Notes under the pieces: model-generated
What the model saw: only the letters and a program-made list of their open reading frames with translations
Databases searched by the model: none
What the model was told of the DNA's origin: nothing
DNA from: Chrysoperla carnea
Taxonomy: Eukaryota > Arthropoda > Insecta > Neuroptera > Chrysopidae
Direction of reading: 5' to 3'
DNA: 64,000 nucleotides
NCBI RefSeq assembly: GCF_905475395.1
Contig: NC_058337.1
Coordinates: 100,992,368-101,056,367 of the forward strand
Shown here: in pieces, positions 25,081-35,599 of the stretch
Numbering within the stretch: position 1 is the stretch's first letter
Layout: each line of letters starts with the position of its first letter
Program-made: the position numbers and the translations under genes

Positions 25081-25488
25081 TTTTGTAAACTCACTGAACT
25101 CTATATTTACAGAGACTATATCAGTACACAGATGAATAAGTTAAATGCGTAAGTTTAAGGCGATTTTTATTTCTAACGGGCGATGATAGATGGTGTAACA
25201 AGCTAGTAAATTATAAATAAAAACAAAAAAATTTTTAGTTTATAGGTAGTACTGAAATATTTTAGTTGACAAATATTTTAAGTTTAAGTTTGTAACAACT
25301 GATAAATTTGTCATATTTGTTAATAACTGAAAACTTAATCAAGTATCATATATTAATTTTGAATTCTTTTGTAAACAATGACACATTAAATTTAATATAT
25401 TTGGTATAAAATTAAAATATGGCATTGTGTTCAATTCGTTCAAATTAATTTCGTTAAGTGTTGAGAACGATCACAAAACCAAAAACAA
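25081..25488. promoter_or_regulatory. Putative shared promoter, DOLPP1 (-) and 93-aa gene (+)
   Basis: The 408 bp between the two divergent start codons must contain both 5' ends if the 93-aa gene is real. No unambiguous TATA box was singled out in this AT-rich DNA. The call rests on the head-to-head arrangement only. Confidence 0.4.
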
Positions 25489-26747
25489 ATGTTATTTAGA
25501 ACAGACAAAAACATGTTATTTACACATTTCATTTCTAAGTAAGTTTTTAGATGATATATATCAATCAGTATCTTATCCAAATAATCTAGAAATAATAATT
25601 TTGAAGATGAGGTAGTCGTCGAGACGAAGATGAGGTTATTATAAGTCACCCACATTTGGCCTCATGCACATCATTACTAATTGTTAATCCACAGGACTTA
25701 GTAACGTTTTGTAGTAAAAAATTAAAGGTACTTGGAAACTATTATCTTTTTATTAAGAATAATGAAGGTTAATGAACAACGATATCGCAAATTTTTTTAA
25801 AAGCTGTTGGTTAGACTTTAAAATTAATAAATTTCATTCTTTTGATTCGAATCGAAATTTTTATATTCAGGCATCCAGGGCCGGATTTAAATTTCTGCCG
25901 CCCTGGGGCACTGAAGAAAATGCCGCCCTATGACTGAAATTTTATTTAATAGTTTTGATATCTTATTTTTTAAGAATTAGAATAGCTAATTAATTGCAGA
26001 AAAAAGAACCGGTTCATAACGAGCTGACCATCTGGTTGCAGATAAAGTTTTTAACGCAATTCTTTTTTCAGTATGAGACTGTAAGACTTCCCAGCGATGC
26101 GTCGATGCAGTAAAAAAGTTGTATAAAGTTTGTACTGTATGAAAGAATGAAATCCCTGATACATTATTCGCGTTATCATATGACTGACTTCGACAATCTG
26201 AGAGATCAAGATCAAAAAACTGAAGAACAGATAATACAGCAACTAGCAAATCTTCAGCTTTATGTCCAGAGTTCTCAATAAACATGAGGAAAAAAAATTT
26301 TTGTAATTCTTCAAAAAAAACTATATTAATTTATCAATTTCAGAAAAAAAAGTATCAAATTTTATTTGTTCAAACCTTTATGGAAATAAATTAATTTTAT
26401 TTTCATAGTTTTCACTTAAATTTAATATATTATAATATACAAAATTTTAATTTGATACATAATGCATAAATTATATTTCTTGAAAGATAAAATCTTTATT
26501 TAAAAGAATTAGTTAATTATATATTGTATAGAAAATGTTTTCTCACTTTCAAAATTTTTCCGCCCTAGAAAATTTGCCGCCCTGGGCACTAGCCCCGAAA
26601 GCCCCTAGTGTAAATCCAGCACTGCAGGCATCTAATAAATCTTTATTAAAAGTCATCCGTTCTAGAGATGAAAATTTTCTAGATCGTGAACTTGTTTACG
26701 AACAATATGCATTTGCTATTGAAGAAAGTAATAAGATTATAAATTAA
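25489..26747 (+). CDS. Unrecognised 93-aa protein, three exons, hAT in last intron
   Basis: Exon 1 is 25489-25538 (ATG; ends AA|GTAAGT, phase 2), exon 2 is 25616-25727 (after GGTAG; ends AAG|GTACTT, phase 0), exon 3 is 26628-26747 (after CTGCAG; stops TAA). The phases join exactly into 93 residues. Exon 2 encodes RRDEDEVIISHPHLASC and LLIVNPQDLVTFCSKKLK; exon 3 encodes SLLKVIRSRDENFLDRELVY and ends EESNKIIN. It looks like a soluble globular protein without a signal peptide or membrane segment. I do not recognise the family. The exon 1 and exon 2 boundaries are less certain, because the exon 2 acceptor has a poor pyrimidine tract. The gene is head-to-head with DOLPP1. A hAT element occupies the end of intron 2, and the exon 3 acceptor lies in its target duplication. 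Confidence 0.5.
25868..26632. mobile_element. Internally deleted hAT element with 8-bp TSD
   Basis: The element is 25876-26624 (749 bp), flanked by the perfect 8-bp direct repeat CAGGCATC at 25868-25875 and 26625-26632. Termini CAGGGCCGGATTTA and TAAATCCAGCACTG are imperfect inverted repeats of hAT type. The minus strand 26285-25986 keeps 99 codons of a ZMYM1-like transposase: EDLLVAVLSVLQFFDLDLSD, CRSQSYDNANNVSG, then a jump to FFHTVQTLYNFFTASTHRWE and TLSATRWSARYEP. The expected part between NNVSG and FFHTVQ is deleted, so it cannot make an active transposase. The intact TSD indicates a fairly young insertion. Confidence 0.85.
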
Positions 26748-28140
26748 ATAGCGAATATAATCTTTCCCTTAAAAATAGACTTCTATATTTTTAGTCTATT
26801 CTAGGTCTTTTAGAGTCTATTACTAACCTAAATTATTTTTTAGGTTTGATGTATCAACAATATCAACATGCCACTGGACGAACATCAATTTTTAAATATC
26901 ATCAAATCGACCTGGAATCGTTCTTCATTCTTCTCAATTTTAGTGAGGGTTTTAGTTACTCAACTTCAATGAGTGTTTTAGTGACTCAATTTAAGTGAAT
27001 GGTTTAGTGATCTTTAAGCCAGTTATTGTTATTATTGTTGTTATTGTATTTTATTTATATATTAAGGAAAGTATATCAAATTGATTTAAAAATTCTAGAT
27101 ATTTTCATATCAATATTTATTTTCTAGATATAAATTTTTCATATTTTTCGTTCTTTTTGTTTGTTTACGTTTCGTTTTCAATTATTTTCATTTTCTATAT
27201 GATTGAAGTTTTTTTACGTGGTTTTCCTCTAACTACGAGTAATCATTATTTCATTAATCTTGGTTGGTTTCTACTATTTTTTATTCGACCGCGAAGTATA
27301 TTCCATAATAAGGAAATAAATTATTTAAAAAGAGTCTCTTTGTTTCAATTTATTATTTTCAGGTTCATCACAAAATAAAATTATATTTAATTTTATATGT
27401 ATTTCTATACAAATTTGAGCAGAGACTGCAAAAGACTATATAATTTGAGTTATTGAAAATTGAACACACAAAATAAAAAATAAAAATTTAATATTTATGA
27501 AATATATATGAGCTTGTATGAAAATGGTACTCATCCTATTTGCATGACGGTAGAAAACAGAAACTTATAATATTTAATATTATAAGTTTTCTAATGTTAA
27601 TGCATATAGGATAAATACCATTTTTATGCAAGAAAATAAGCTTACTATTCAAGATAAGAACCTTATTATTTAAGATAATAATGAGATCTATTTTGACGAT
27701 TATACTAATTTAGTTTGCGCTGACACTCCGAGATGGCATTAGATGGCCTGCAAAAAAAATTAGCATTGACTTTCGCTTCTGTTTTACCGATATATATATT
27801 TATTTTATCAACTTCAAAAAATCAAAAGCGTGTTCAAATTTTATAAGTAGGAAAATCTACAATCAAACCCGATTTAAAATTTTTTAAAGACCTACAAAAA
27901 TTTTTAAGAAAAAAAAAAAATGCATATAAAATTTTTGAATTTTACCTGAAAACAAAAAAATTGGGTAAAAGAAAATGTGAATTTTTATAAAATTCAAAAT
28001 TTACATCTTTAGGTTTCATAATACAATTTTTTATTTATTTTTTTTAGCTTAACGTGTAAAAATACAAGGGAGATACAAAAATTAATTTAAATTTCGAACA
28101 ATAATTTTTGTAGTTTAATTTTTTTTTAAATATAACAATA
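26748..28140. other. Spacer between the 93-aa gene and QTRT1
   Basis: AT-rich, with no supported gene. It contains a hairpin MITE at about 27520-27627. The QTRT1 5' UTR and promoter should lie close to 28140. Confidence 0.4.
27520..27627. mobile_element. Hairpin MITE (about 108 bp)
   Basis: Left arm GGTACTCATCCTATTTGCAT ... GAAAACAGAAACTTATAATA is answered by TATTATAAGTTTTCT ... ATGCATATAGGATAAATACC. The arms are about 48 bp with few mismatches and almost no loop. The transcript would fold into a long hairpin. Confidence 0.6.
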
Positions 28141-31100
28141 ATGACCACGTGCGAATCCTCAAGTATAGAAAAATCACCCTTGACATTTAAAATTTTGGCG
28201 GAATGTAGCAAATCGAAAGCTCGAACAAGTATTATGACTTTACCCCATGGTGATGTCGAAACTCCTGTATTTATGCCAGTTGGAACACAGGTTTATGTTT
28301 TTTAATTGAATGTTTCTCAATGATGTGTTTTTTTAACCGCATTCTTTTTTTTTAGGGTACTTTAAAAGGACTTTTACCAGATCAATTAGAACAATTAAAT
28401 TGCCAAATTATGCTTTCAAATACATATCATTTAGGCACACGACCGGTAAGACAAAATCCTAATTGTTTAATTGATAATGTTCAAACATTTGCAATAAAAA
28501 TCGTTTTAACGGCATCAAACAAATCCGAAATTATTCGGACCGAACTATGTTTAATACATTTATTGAACTGTTCTTCAAGTTAATATACACAATAAAGTAA
28601 TACTAAATAACACAGGTCTGCGACCAAAAAACTGCATAGGATTTTTTTACATTTTCTCATAGATTTTGACCTCCCAAAAACACTAAAAATATTCAAAACA
28701 TTCTATCAAGTAGATTTTTATAGATATTAGTAACAACATAAACTAGTCTTTAAGTAGTACTATATAGTATTTTATAGTAATATTATATAAAACTAGTTTT
28801 AAAGTATTATTATTGCACCAAGTGCAATAAATTAAGTGAAAATAAATTAATTTCGCTTCCAATGGGGTATTCTGTGCATATGGAAAAAAACTAACTGTAA
28901 TAATTTGGCCATTATCCTGGAAAGAATCAAATATCAGGACCATTAATGGATGGTTTGTGGGGACTTCAAAATACTCACGATGCTTTTGGGTAAGCAAGCA
29001 GGCTATTCTAAATACCCTTGCTGCTTATGCTTATGGGATAATAGAGCCAGAGAACAGCATTGGACTAAAAGTGATTGACCACCCTGAGAAACTTTAAAAC
29101 CTGGAGAGGAAAATGTTATCAATACTACTTTGGTGCCGCCAGAAAAAAGTTTTGTTGCCACCTCTCCATATCAAACTGGGGTTGATGAAACAATTTGTAA
29201 AATCACTGCAAGAGGGTGAAGACTGTTTTAAATATTTATGTACAAAATTCCCGAAGCTGTCGGAAGCAAAGTTGAAAGAGGGAGTTTTTACTGGCCCCGA
29301 CATAAGATGGCTTTTAATCGACACCCTCTTTGTGGAAAGTTTGAATGAGAAGGAAAAAGAAGCTTGGATATCGTTCAAGGATGTAGTGCGAAATATTTCG
29401 GGAAATACTAAGGATCCTGACTACAAAACCATTGTTCAACTAGCAGCATACGAAGCTCAAGGCTGCAAGATAAGCCTGAAGGTCCATTTTTTACACTCCC
29501 ACATAGACTATTTTCCTGAAAATCTGGGAGCTTACAGTTAAAAATAGGGGGAGCGGTTTCACCAGGGTGTCCGCGATATCGAGAGACGGTACCAAGGAAG
29601 ATGGGATGTCACTATGTTTGCAGGCTACTGTATAATTTTTATTAAACGAGTGCTTTTACCAATTTTTTGTTTTTAAATTTGCAAAAAACCTTACGTGATT
29701 GAAAAAAATGGCCATCACTTCTGAAATCAGCGCATTCTAAAACATATAATTTAGTAAAAATATCTCATGCAGATGACAAAAAATTTTTTTTTGCAGGCCT
29801 GTGTAATCTATTAAAACCAGCTCAAGAGATTTAATTATAGATTTCAGTTTATAAAACAAAATTTTCATAGATCGGGTACTCCCACGGCATTTAGTCATCG
29901 TTATGCGCTATATATCCTTCAAAACTATTTTCTGTTTATTTTAAACAGATTTAAGATATTATAATTTGTTAAAGGGGACGGAAATAATCGAAAAAGCTGG
30001 TGGTTTACATAAATTTATGGGATGGAATCATAATTTACTAACTGATTCTGGTGGATTTCAAATGGTTTCATTGTTATCATTAGCGGAAATCACCGAAGAA
30101 GGAGTACGATTTCAATCACCGTATTCTAATGGCAAAGAAGTAATGCTTACACCTGAACATTCCATAGAAATACAAAATGTAATTGGTGCTGATATCATAA
30201 TGCAATTAGATGATGTTGTTGAGACAATAAAAACTGGTCCGCGTGTAGAAGAAGGAATGTATAGAACTAGTAGATGGTTAAAACGTTGTTTAAGCGCCCA
30301 TCAAAAGCCAGATACACAAAATATTTTTCCAATTGTTCAGGGTAATTTAAATCCCGATTTACGTAAAATAAGTGCATCGTTACATATACAATGTGATGTA
30401 CGAGGATTTGCTGTTGGAGGATTAAGGTATTTTAAAATTGTTGGAAAAATATCCCCTTATTATTTTATTTTCAAAAAACAGGCGTCTAATTTATTAAATA
30501 TTTCATTAACTCGAAATTGAAAAAACCCGTAGGCAATGAACTGCGGAAACTACGCGAATTTTCTTTTAAGCATATTGAAAAAATTTATGAGCCCCTGCGA
30601 TTTGAAACAAAGGTCGGGATTGGAAATTAGTGCCAATCATCTTTTACAATAACTAAATTCCTGCCTATATGTGTTACCTTTATCTGCAAGTGTAGCAGGA
30701 TTGATGAATATTTTATATTTACAGAAATTTTTGCAAAATACTTACATTTATTTAAAAAGAATCGCCCTAACAAGTTTCAGAAACAAAATAATTCGATTTT
30801 TTCAATCTTTACCAATTTTTATCTCGATAACTGGTAGCAGTAACTTGAATTGTAATTTAATATTTTTTTCAGTGGTGGAGAAAGTAAAAACGATTTTTGG
30901 CCCGTAGTTCATTTATGTACAGATATTTTACCAAAGGATAAACCCCGATATTTAATGGGAGTAGGATTTTCTGTGGATCTCGTCGTTTGTGTTGCATTAG
31001 GAATTGATATGTTTGATTGTGTATTTCCTACACGAACCGCTGTAAGTACAATGATTATGATCCCACATAGAACGAAATTTGTTCATAAATTAGAGCCGTT

Positions 31101-32404
31101 TCCTAAAAATAAAGCTTTTTTGAATCGCATATCATTCTGCACAACAAAAGCACAAATAACAAAGCTAAATGTTTGAATATTCTGCATTTTCTGAATTAAG
31201 ATTTTTAACATGTAGAGCATGTGTATTATGGAAGAATTTGCTGTACTTCTGGTCACACACATAGTTGTATTATGAACTAAGTATAAATTAGACTTAGCGC
31301 TTAAATTGTTGCCAATTTATAGAGTATACGGAAACAATTTTCAAATAAAAGGTTTTTTTTTTTTTTTAATTTTGTTCTATGCCCTACGATTAAAAAAATG
31401 TTCTATGCCCTACGATATGTGCGCGGTAGCATAGCAACATTACGTAAACTTATGAGATCAATTTTTTTTTAAATTTAAATTTCTCACTTGTGGTATGTTG
31501 GGACTAATTTCTACAGAACTTCCTTGTTGACATGATTTGAGAGCCTCACAACATTCTTTATAAATAAAGAACGTCATTAATATTCTAGAAAAATATTTCG
31601 AATATATTTTTTTAAATAATAATAGTTTTAAATATTAAATAAAATAATTTAAATTATTAGCTGTTTGCCCGAACCCAAATTCACATTTTAGGTATACCAA
31701 TCAAAGACGTATTAAAAGAAAGACGAGCGAATTGGGGTATCTTTGAAAATGAGCTATTAAAGTAAATATATAAAATCTGTTCTAAATAATGGTTTCTACG
31801 ATAAATATTTCTAAGAGTTATAAACTTTAGACTAAACTTTATATACCCCTCGTGTATTGCGTGTACACAGACTGGCAAAATAATGAAAGACTATAAATAA
31901 AATTGGTTATTAAAAAGTTAAATATCAAATTTTGTGAATACGATCATTTTCTACAGCAAAATTTAGACTCAAAAATAATATAAAAATTTTCTACATTTTC
32001 TACAGTAAAATTTAGACTCAAAAATAATATAAAAATTTTGTAATTTTTTTCTACAGAGATTTGGCTGTGCCTTAGTTCGAACTGGTCAATTAAGTTTAAA
32101 ACAAAAAAAATACGAAAATGATTTTCGTCCAATTGAGGAAGATTGTGATTGTACAACTTGTCAACGGTATACCCGTGCCTATTTACATGCAATTGTTACA
32201 TCATTACCAGTTGCCTGTCATTTGTTAACTGTGCATAATGTTGCACATCATTTACGATTGATGCGAAATATTCGTGAGAGTATTAAACGGGACAAATTTT
32301 CAGAATTTGTACAAAAATTTATGTTGGACGTATATCCAGATAAGGAATATCCTAAATGGGTAGTAGATGCCTTAAAAGCAGTTAATATAGAATTAATTAG
32401 TTAG
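28141..32404 (+). CDS. QTRT1: Queuine tRNA-ribosyltransferase catalytic subunit (five exons, complete)
   Basis: Exchanges guanine 34 for queuine in the GUN anticodons of tRNA Tyr, His, Asn and Asp; works as a heterodimer with QTRT2. Exons: 28141-28290, 28356-28445, 29975-30426, 30873-31041, 32057-32404; phases join to 402 aa (human 403). Landmarks: [31 protein letters not shown] with Asp104, [21 protein letters not shown] across the exon 3/4 junction (the AG|T codon is Ser), [10 protein letters not shown], and [11 protein letters not shown] with the presumed nucleophile Asp279. The zinc site is complete: C317-x-C319-x2-C322 and H347 (LTVHN). One variation is IVQGN, where most homologues have QGG. 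Intron 2 holds a transposon remnant, and intron 4 has duplicated acceptor-like sequence. Start Met is the first codon of a 50-codon exon; no upstream in-frame alternative was seen. Confidence 0.95.
28920..29640 (+). pseudogene. Transposon-derived ORF fragment in QTRT1 intron 2
   Basis: Broken frames encode, in order, [20 protein letters not shown] and [13 protein letters not shown] (about 28958-29055), then (frameshift) [17 protein letters not shown] (from about 29154) through [33 protein letters not shown] (to 29538), a stop, and, in another frame, [20 protein letters not shown] (to about 29610). This motif order occurs in many insect and cnidarian predicted proteins that I take to be of transposon origin. 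Two frameshifts and three stops mark it as dead. It is on the same strand as the host gene. Confidence 0.65.
31945..32056 (+). repeat. Tandem duplication of acceptor-like sequence before QTRT1 exon 5
   Basis: The motif TTTTCTACAG ends at 31956, 32005 and 32056; only the last is used in the predicted reading frame. The 49-bp unit (ATTTAGACTCAAAAATAATA and flanks) is repeated twice almost exactly, and the third TTTTTTCTACAG is the true site. The two upstream copies would add stops if used. Confidence 0.75.
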
Positions 32405-32586
32405 TTTTAATTGTAAATATGTATACATACCAAAAATTTTTTGTATGTAATTTTTTTAATTTCTGTTTTAATATTATTCTACAATTAAATGCAAATCGTA
32501 GTCGGAAGTATTTGGCAAAAAAGTATAAATGGTAATCATTCGTACCATGACTTTGTATCCAATACAATATAAAGCTAAAATAGACC

Positions 32587-33036
32587 TTTTTCACATTTTT
32601 TTTTCTTTTTTTTTTTAAATGAAAGTAAATGTCTTGATAAATGGGCTAATTTTTTCGCCGATTTTTTTGAAGCCATATGACCGAGAAAACAGACAATGAA
32701 AATCATTAAAATTCAAATTGGCGAAAACGATCCGGAAACACACGATGTTACACGAAGGTTGGTTTGACGTCATTTAAAGTTGATAATAGTGATATATTAA
32801 TACAACTGTTGCCACTGTTTTATTGTCATTGCTTGATTTACATCACAGATCACGTGTGCGGTGGAGCCAAAAAAAATAGTTTTAAAATATTTCAAATATT
32901 GTGACTTTTTAACAATTTTTTTTCATAGTGTTTTTATTGCTAAAAATGCGTAATTTTTGAGTTACAGGCTCTACTCGACCTATATTTTCATAAAAAATTA
33001 TCATAAAGCATTTCTGTTTTTCATGAAAAAGGTCTA
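32587..33036 (+). mobile_element. 450-bp MITE family M1, second copy
   Basis: Begins TAGACCTTTTTCA and ends TGAAAAAGGTCTA, with TA at both ends. It is the inverted counterpart of 21308-21770, with only scattered substitutions. It lies 180 bp downstream of the QTRT1 stop, so it may be part of that 3' UTR or its flank. Confidence 0.8.
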
Positions 33037-34560
33037 TAGGACCAAAAAGTATAATTAGCTTTAGTATAACTATAAAAGGTAAAATATTTTGACTAGTGGT
33101 CAAAATTATACAGTCTAGTCATGACTAAAACATGGATATGATTATTCCAGTAGCAGAAATAAGTTAATTTTTAAGTTTTTTTAAAATAAAGTTTGTACCT
33201 CAAATGAGTACTTAAATTTGCTGGACAAAAATATTAGTTTTTAAAACGTGGAAATGGCTAGATTTTATTTCGCCAATTTTATTTCGACGACGATTTACGT
33301 TTAATTGCAGACTATGCATCAAGAGCATCGTCAGCCAATGAACTCGGAGGTGGCAGGACGATTGAGAGATAAAATTTATAGTTGGTAAAATGTAGAATAT
33401 ACGTATTTTACAATCAAATCAAAGCTAAGGGATTCGCGAATGCGAAAAATGATGCGGAATCCTGAAGATTTACGATTTTCGATCTTTTGATCGAGAATTT
33501 TAAATCTGACAATTAATTTACTGGCGACGTCCTTGATATGCATAAAACTAATCAGGTAGTTACTATAAATTCAGTGATAATTCTAGACCAATTATTCCTT
33601 AAATAATTATAATATTTATTTAGAAAATGGTGGTAAATGTGAATTTTTGGTATACTTATTTAATATTTTTACTACGCACACTTCAAAAGTTTGCGTAAAA
33701 AATCTTTATTGGATTTTCGTTATTATACATGTTAAATATACAAAATATTTTTCTTATTTTATATTGCTGAGAAATTAACTTTCACCATGTTTTACATAGC
33801 TATACCAAGAATTCAAATTTTTATAAGACCACTGACAGTATTTTTCCCAAAAAAATTATTAAAATTTCATTCCTACATTTAATGTATATTTATATAATAT
33901 TTTTTGGCTGTTCATTTTGTTACCCTTGTTTTTAATCATAAAAAAATTGTATGGTTTTTATTATTTGCGTTGTAAATTTAATTTATTAATAAATTAATAT
34001 ATTTTCCCCTTACATTCATTTCTAATTATTTATTATTAACGAGCTTATATCTAAGTTTATCTCTTCTATGTTCTGAATTTCTATATATATAAAAGGAAAT
34101 CGTGATTGACGGATTTATCAACACATAGTTCAAACCACTAAACGGATTGGGCTATAATTTGGCCCAGATTCAGTTATTATGACGTAAACATACGTTGAAA
34201 ACGGATTTTTGAAAATTCAATCGCTAAAGAGATGTTAAGGGGTTCAAAATTTGTATGAAAAAACCATGTAAGACAGATGTATCAATTAGATAATTCGCAC
34301 GATTATTAGTCCTGTCAACAAATAAAATAAGGAGGTGTTTAGTGCTTTTTCAAAAACAATTCCTTAAGGGCGTGAAATAGTCTGAAACATGGTGTCATTT
34401 ACAAGGCTTGTCAGGACATTGATCACATAAATATCATAAATTTAGAAATTTATTACATTTGAACGACAAAAAAGTTCTAGTTTATTATTATTTTGCATTG
34501 ATCTAAATAATCAATTTAGTTTCTGCTAGTTTTTTATATATCTGAAACCATCTCCGGTCA
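33037..34560. other. Intergenic DNA, no gene seen
   Basis: AT-rich. At about 34030-34260 a repeat resembling 62230-62575 in style (GTATATAAAA..., then a query-like AAACGGATTGGGCTATAATT) is visible but its ends are unclear. The short coding-like text near 33290-33360 is not sustained. Confidence 0.35.
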
Positions 34561-34589
34561 AAAACTCTGAAGTAACTTAGAATTTCAAA

Positions 34590-34985
34590 TTGATTTGGTA
34601 TCAATGGTATCTGCCACAGTCATGACTTATCTGGCTACCGGGCCACTCTGGCGTTAAGCTGAATGAAGCAGCGGACTCTTTGGTACGACAGGGGTCATCT
34701 CAAACGCACCTTTCCGCTCCGAATTTACCGAATCAAGGAATGGCTACGACAAGCCTATTTTGATTACTGGAACTTTGCACAGGACATGCGACAGGTCAAA
34801 CTGTGTAACACCACAGCTAGTGTGTGGTCGCCTAGAACTCACTCACTAGAACACAGAATCCCATAGCTTCATCTGCTTAAAATAATATCACTTACCCGTA
34901 GACGTCTCATCTTCGGCCAACAGGTTGTTCTTAAGGAGGGCACAGAGGACTACTTAGCTCAAGAGCTAGGGACTCATTTGCGGTA
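34590..34985 (+). pseudogene. Jockey-like LINE fragment (RNase H region)
   Basis: Contains GHSGVKLNEAADSLVRQGSS (about 34631-34690), the RNase H motif of Jockey-group LINEs (W-x-P-GHSG-x4-NE-x-AD). The block CGAATCAAGGAATGGCTACG and what follows matches the minus-strand fragment 23470-23870, so both come from one family. Stops and frame changes show it is dead. Confidence 0.65.
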
Positions 34986-35017
34986 CCCCGCTGATGTATA
35001 ATTATTAATATTGATAA

Positions 35018-35150
35018 ATGGTAAGTAAACTGGCAGTCTAAATTGGAACTACCGAAAAAGGATTCATTTCCTGTTTTAATTAGTACGAAATATTATCGCC
35101 AGTTGGCGGGTTGCAACTTCCAGTTATGAATTATTAATGGTATCGGTAAT
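35018..35150 (+). repeat. Repeat family R2, copy 2
   Basis: Second copy of the repeat at 9476-9615, on the same strand, with shared blocks GTCTAAATTGGAACTAC and AGTACGAA. It lies between LINE debris and the CCDC25 3' end. Confidence 0.65.
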
Positions 35151-35599
35151 AATATTAAAAGTATAACTAATTTTAATGCTTTGTTGGATACCTTCTTACA
35201 TAAAAAAATTCAAGTTTAAGAAGCTTTATTCACTCACAAAATGATAGTAAGCAAACATAACGACACTCGATTTCATTGAAAATAAGATTAAATGATTTTT
35301 CCATTTGTTAATCGATAATCTTCCTATTTTACAAATAAAAAACGAATATCCATCAATTTAAAGCTTATGTGCGCAATCGCTGGTATCGAGAACTTTCTTA
35401 TGCAAGAAGTTGTCCAACAGAAAATCGAAAATACTTTTACGAAGTCTCAACGGTGAGGTAACCACAAAGTTTGAACGTGAGTCTGTTTTCAAATAGATTT
35501 GAAAAAATATTTTTATTTCAAAAAGCCATTCAAAACATATCCTACTGAAAAATAAAAAAAAGAACGGATTTTTTTCAAATTTTTATTTAACTTTTAACA

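Noticed and set aside
26535-26747. Continuous 70-codon plus-strand frame
   Set aside because: The first half is hAT terminal sequence; only 26628-26747 looks like a host exon.
27157-27378. Hydrophobic 73-codon frame, possible membrane protein
   Set aside because: Phe/Ile-rich translation expected of AT-rich DNA; no supporting exon or motif.
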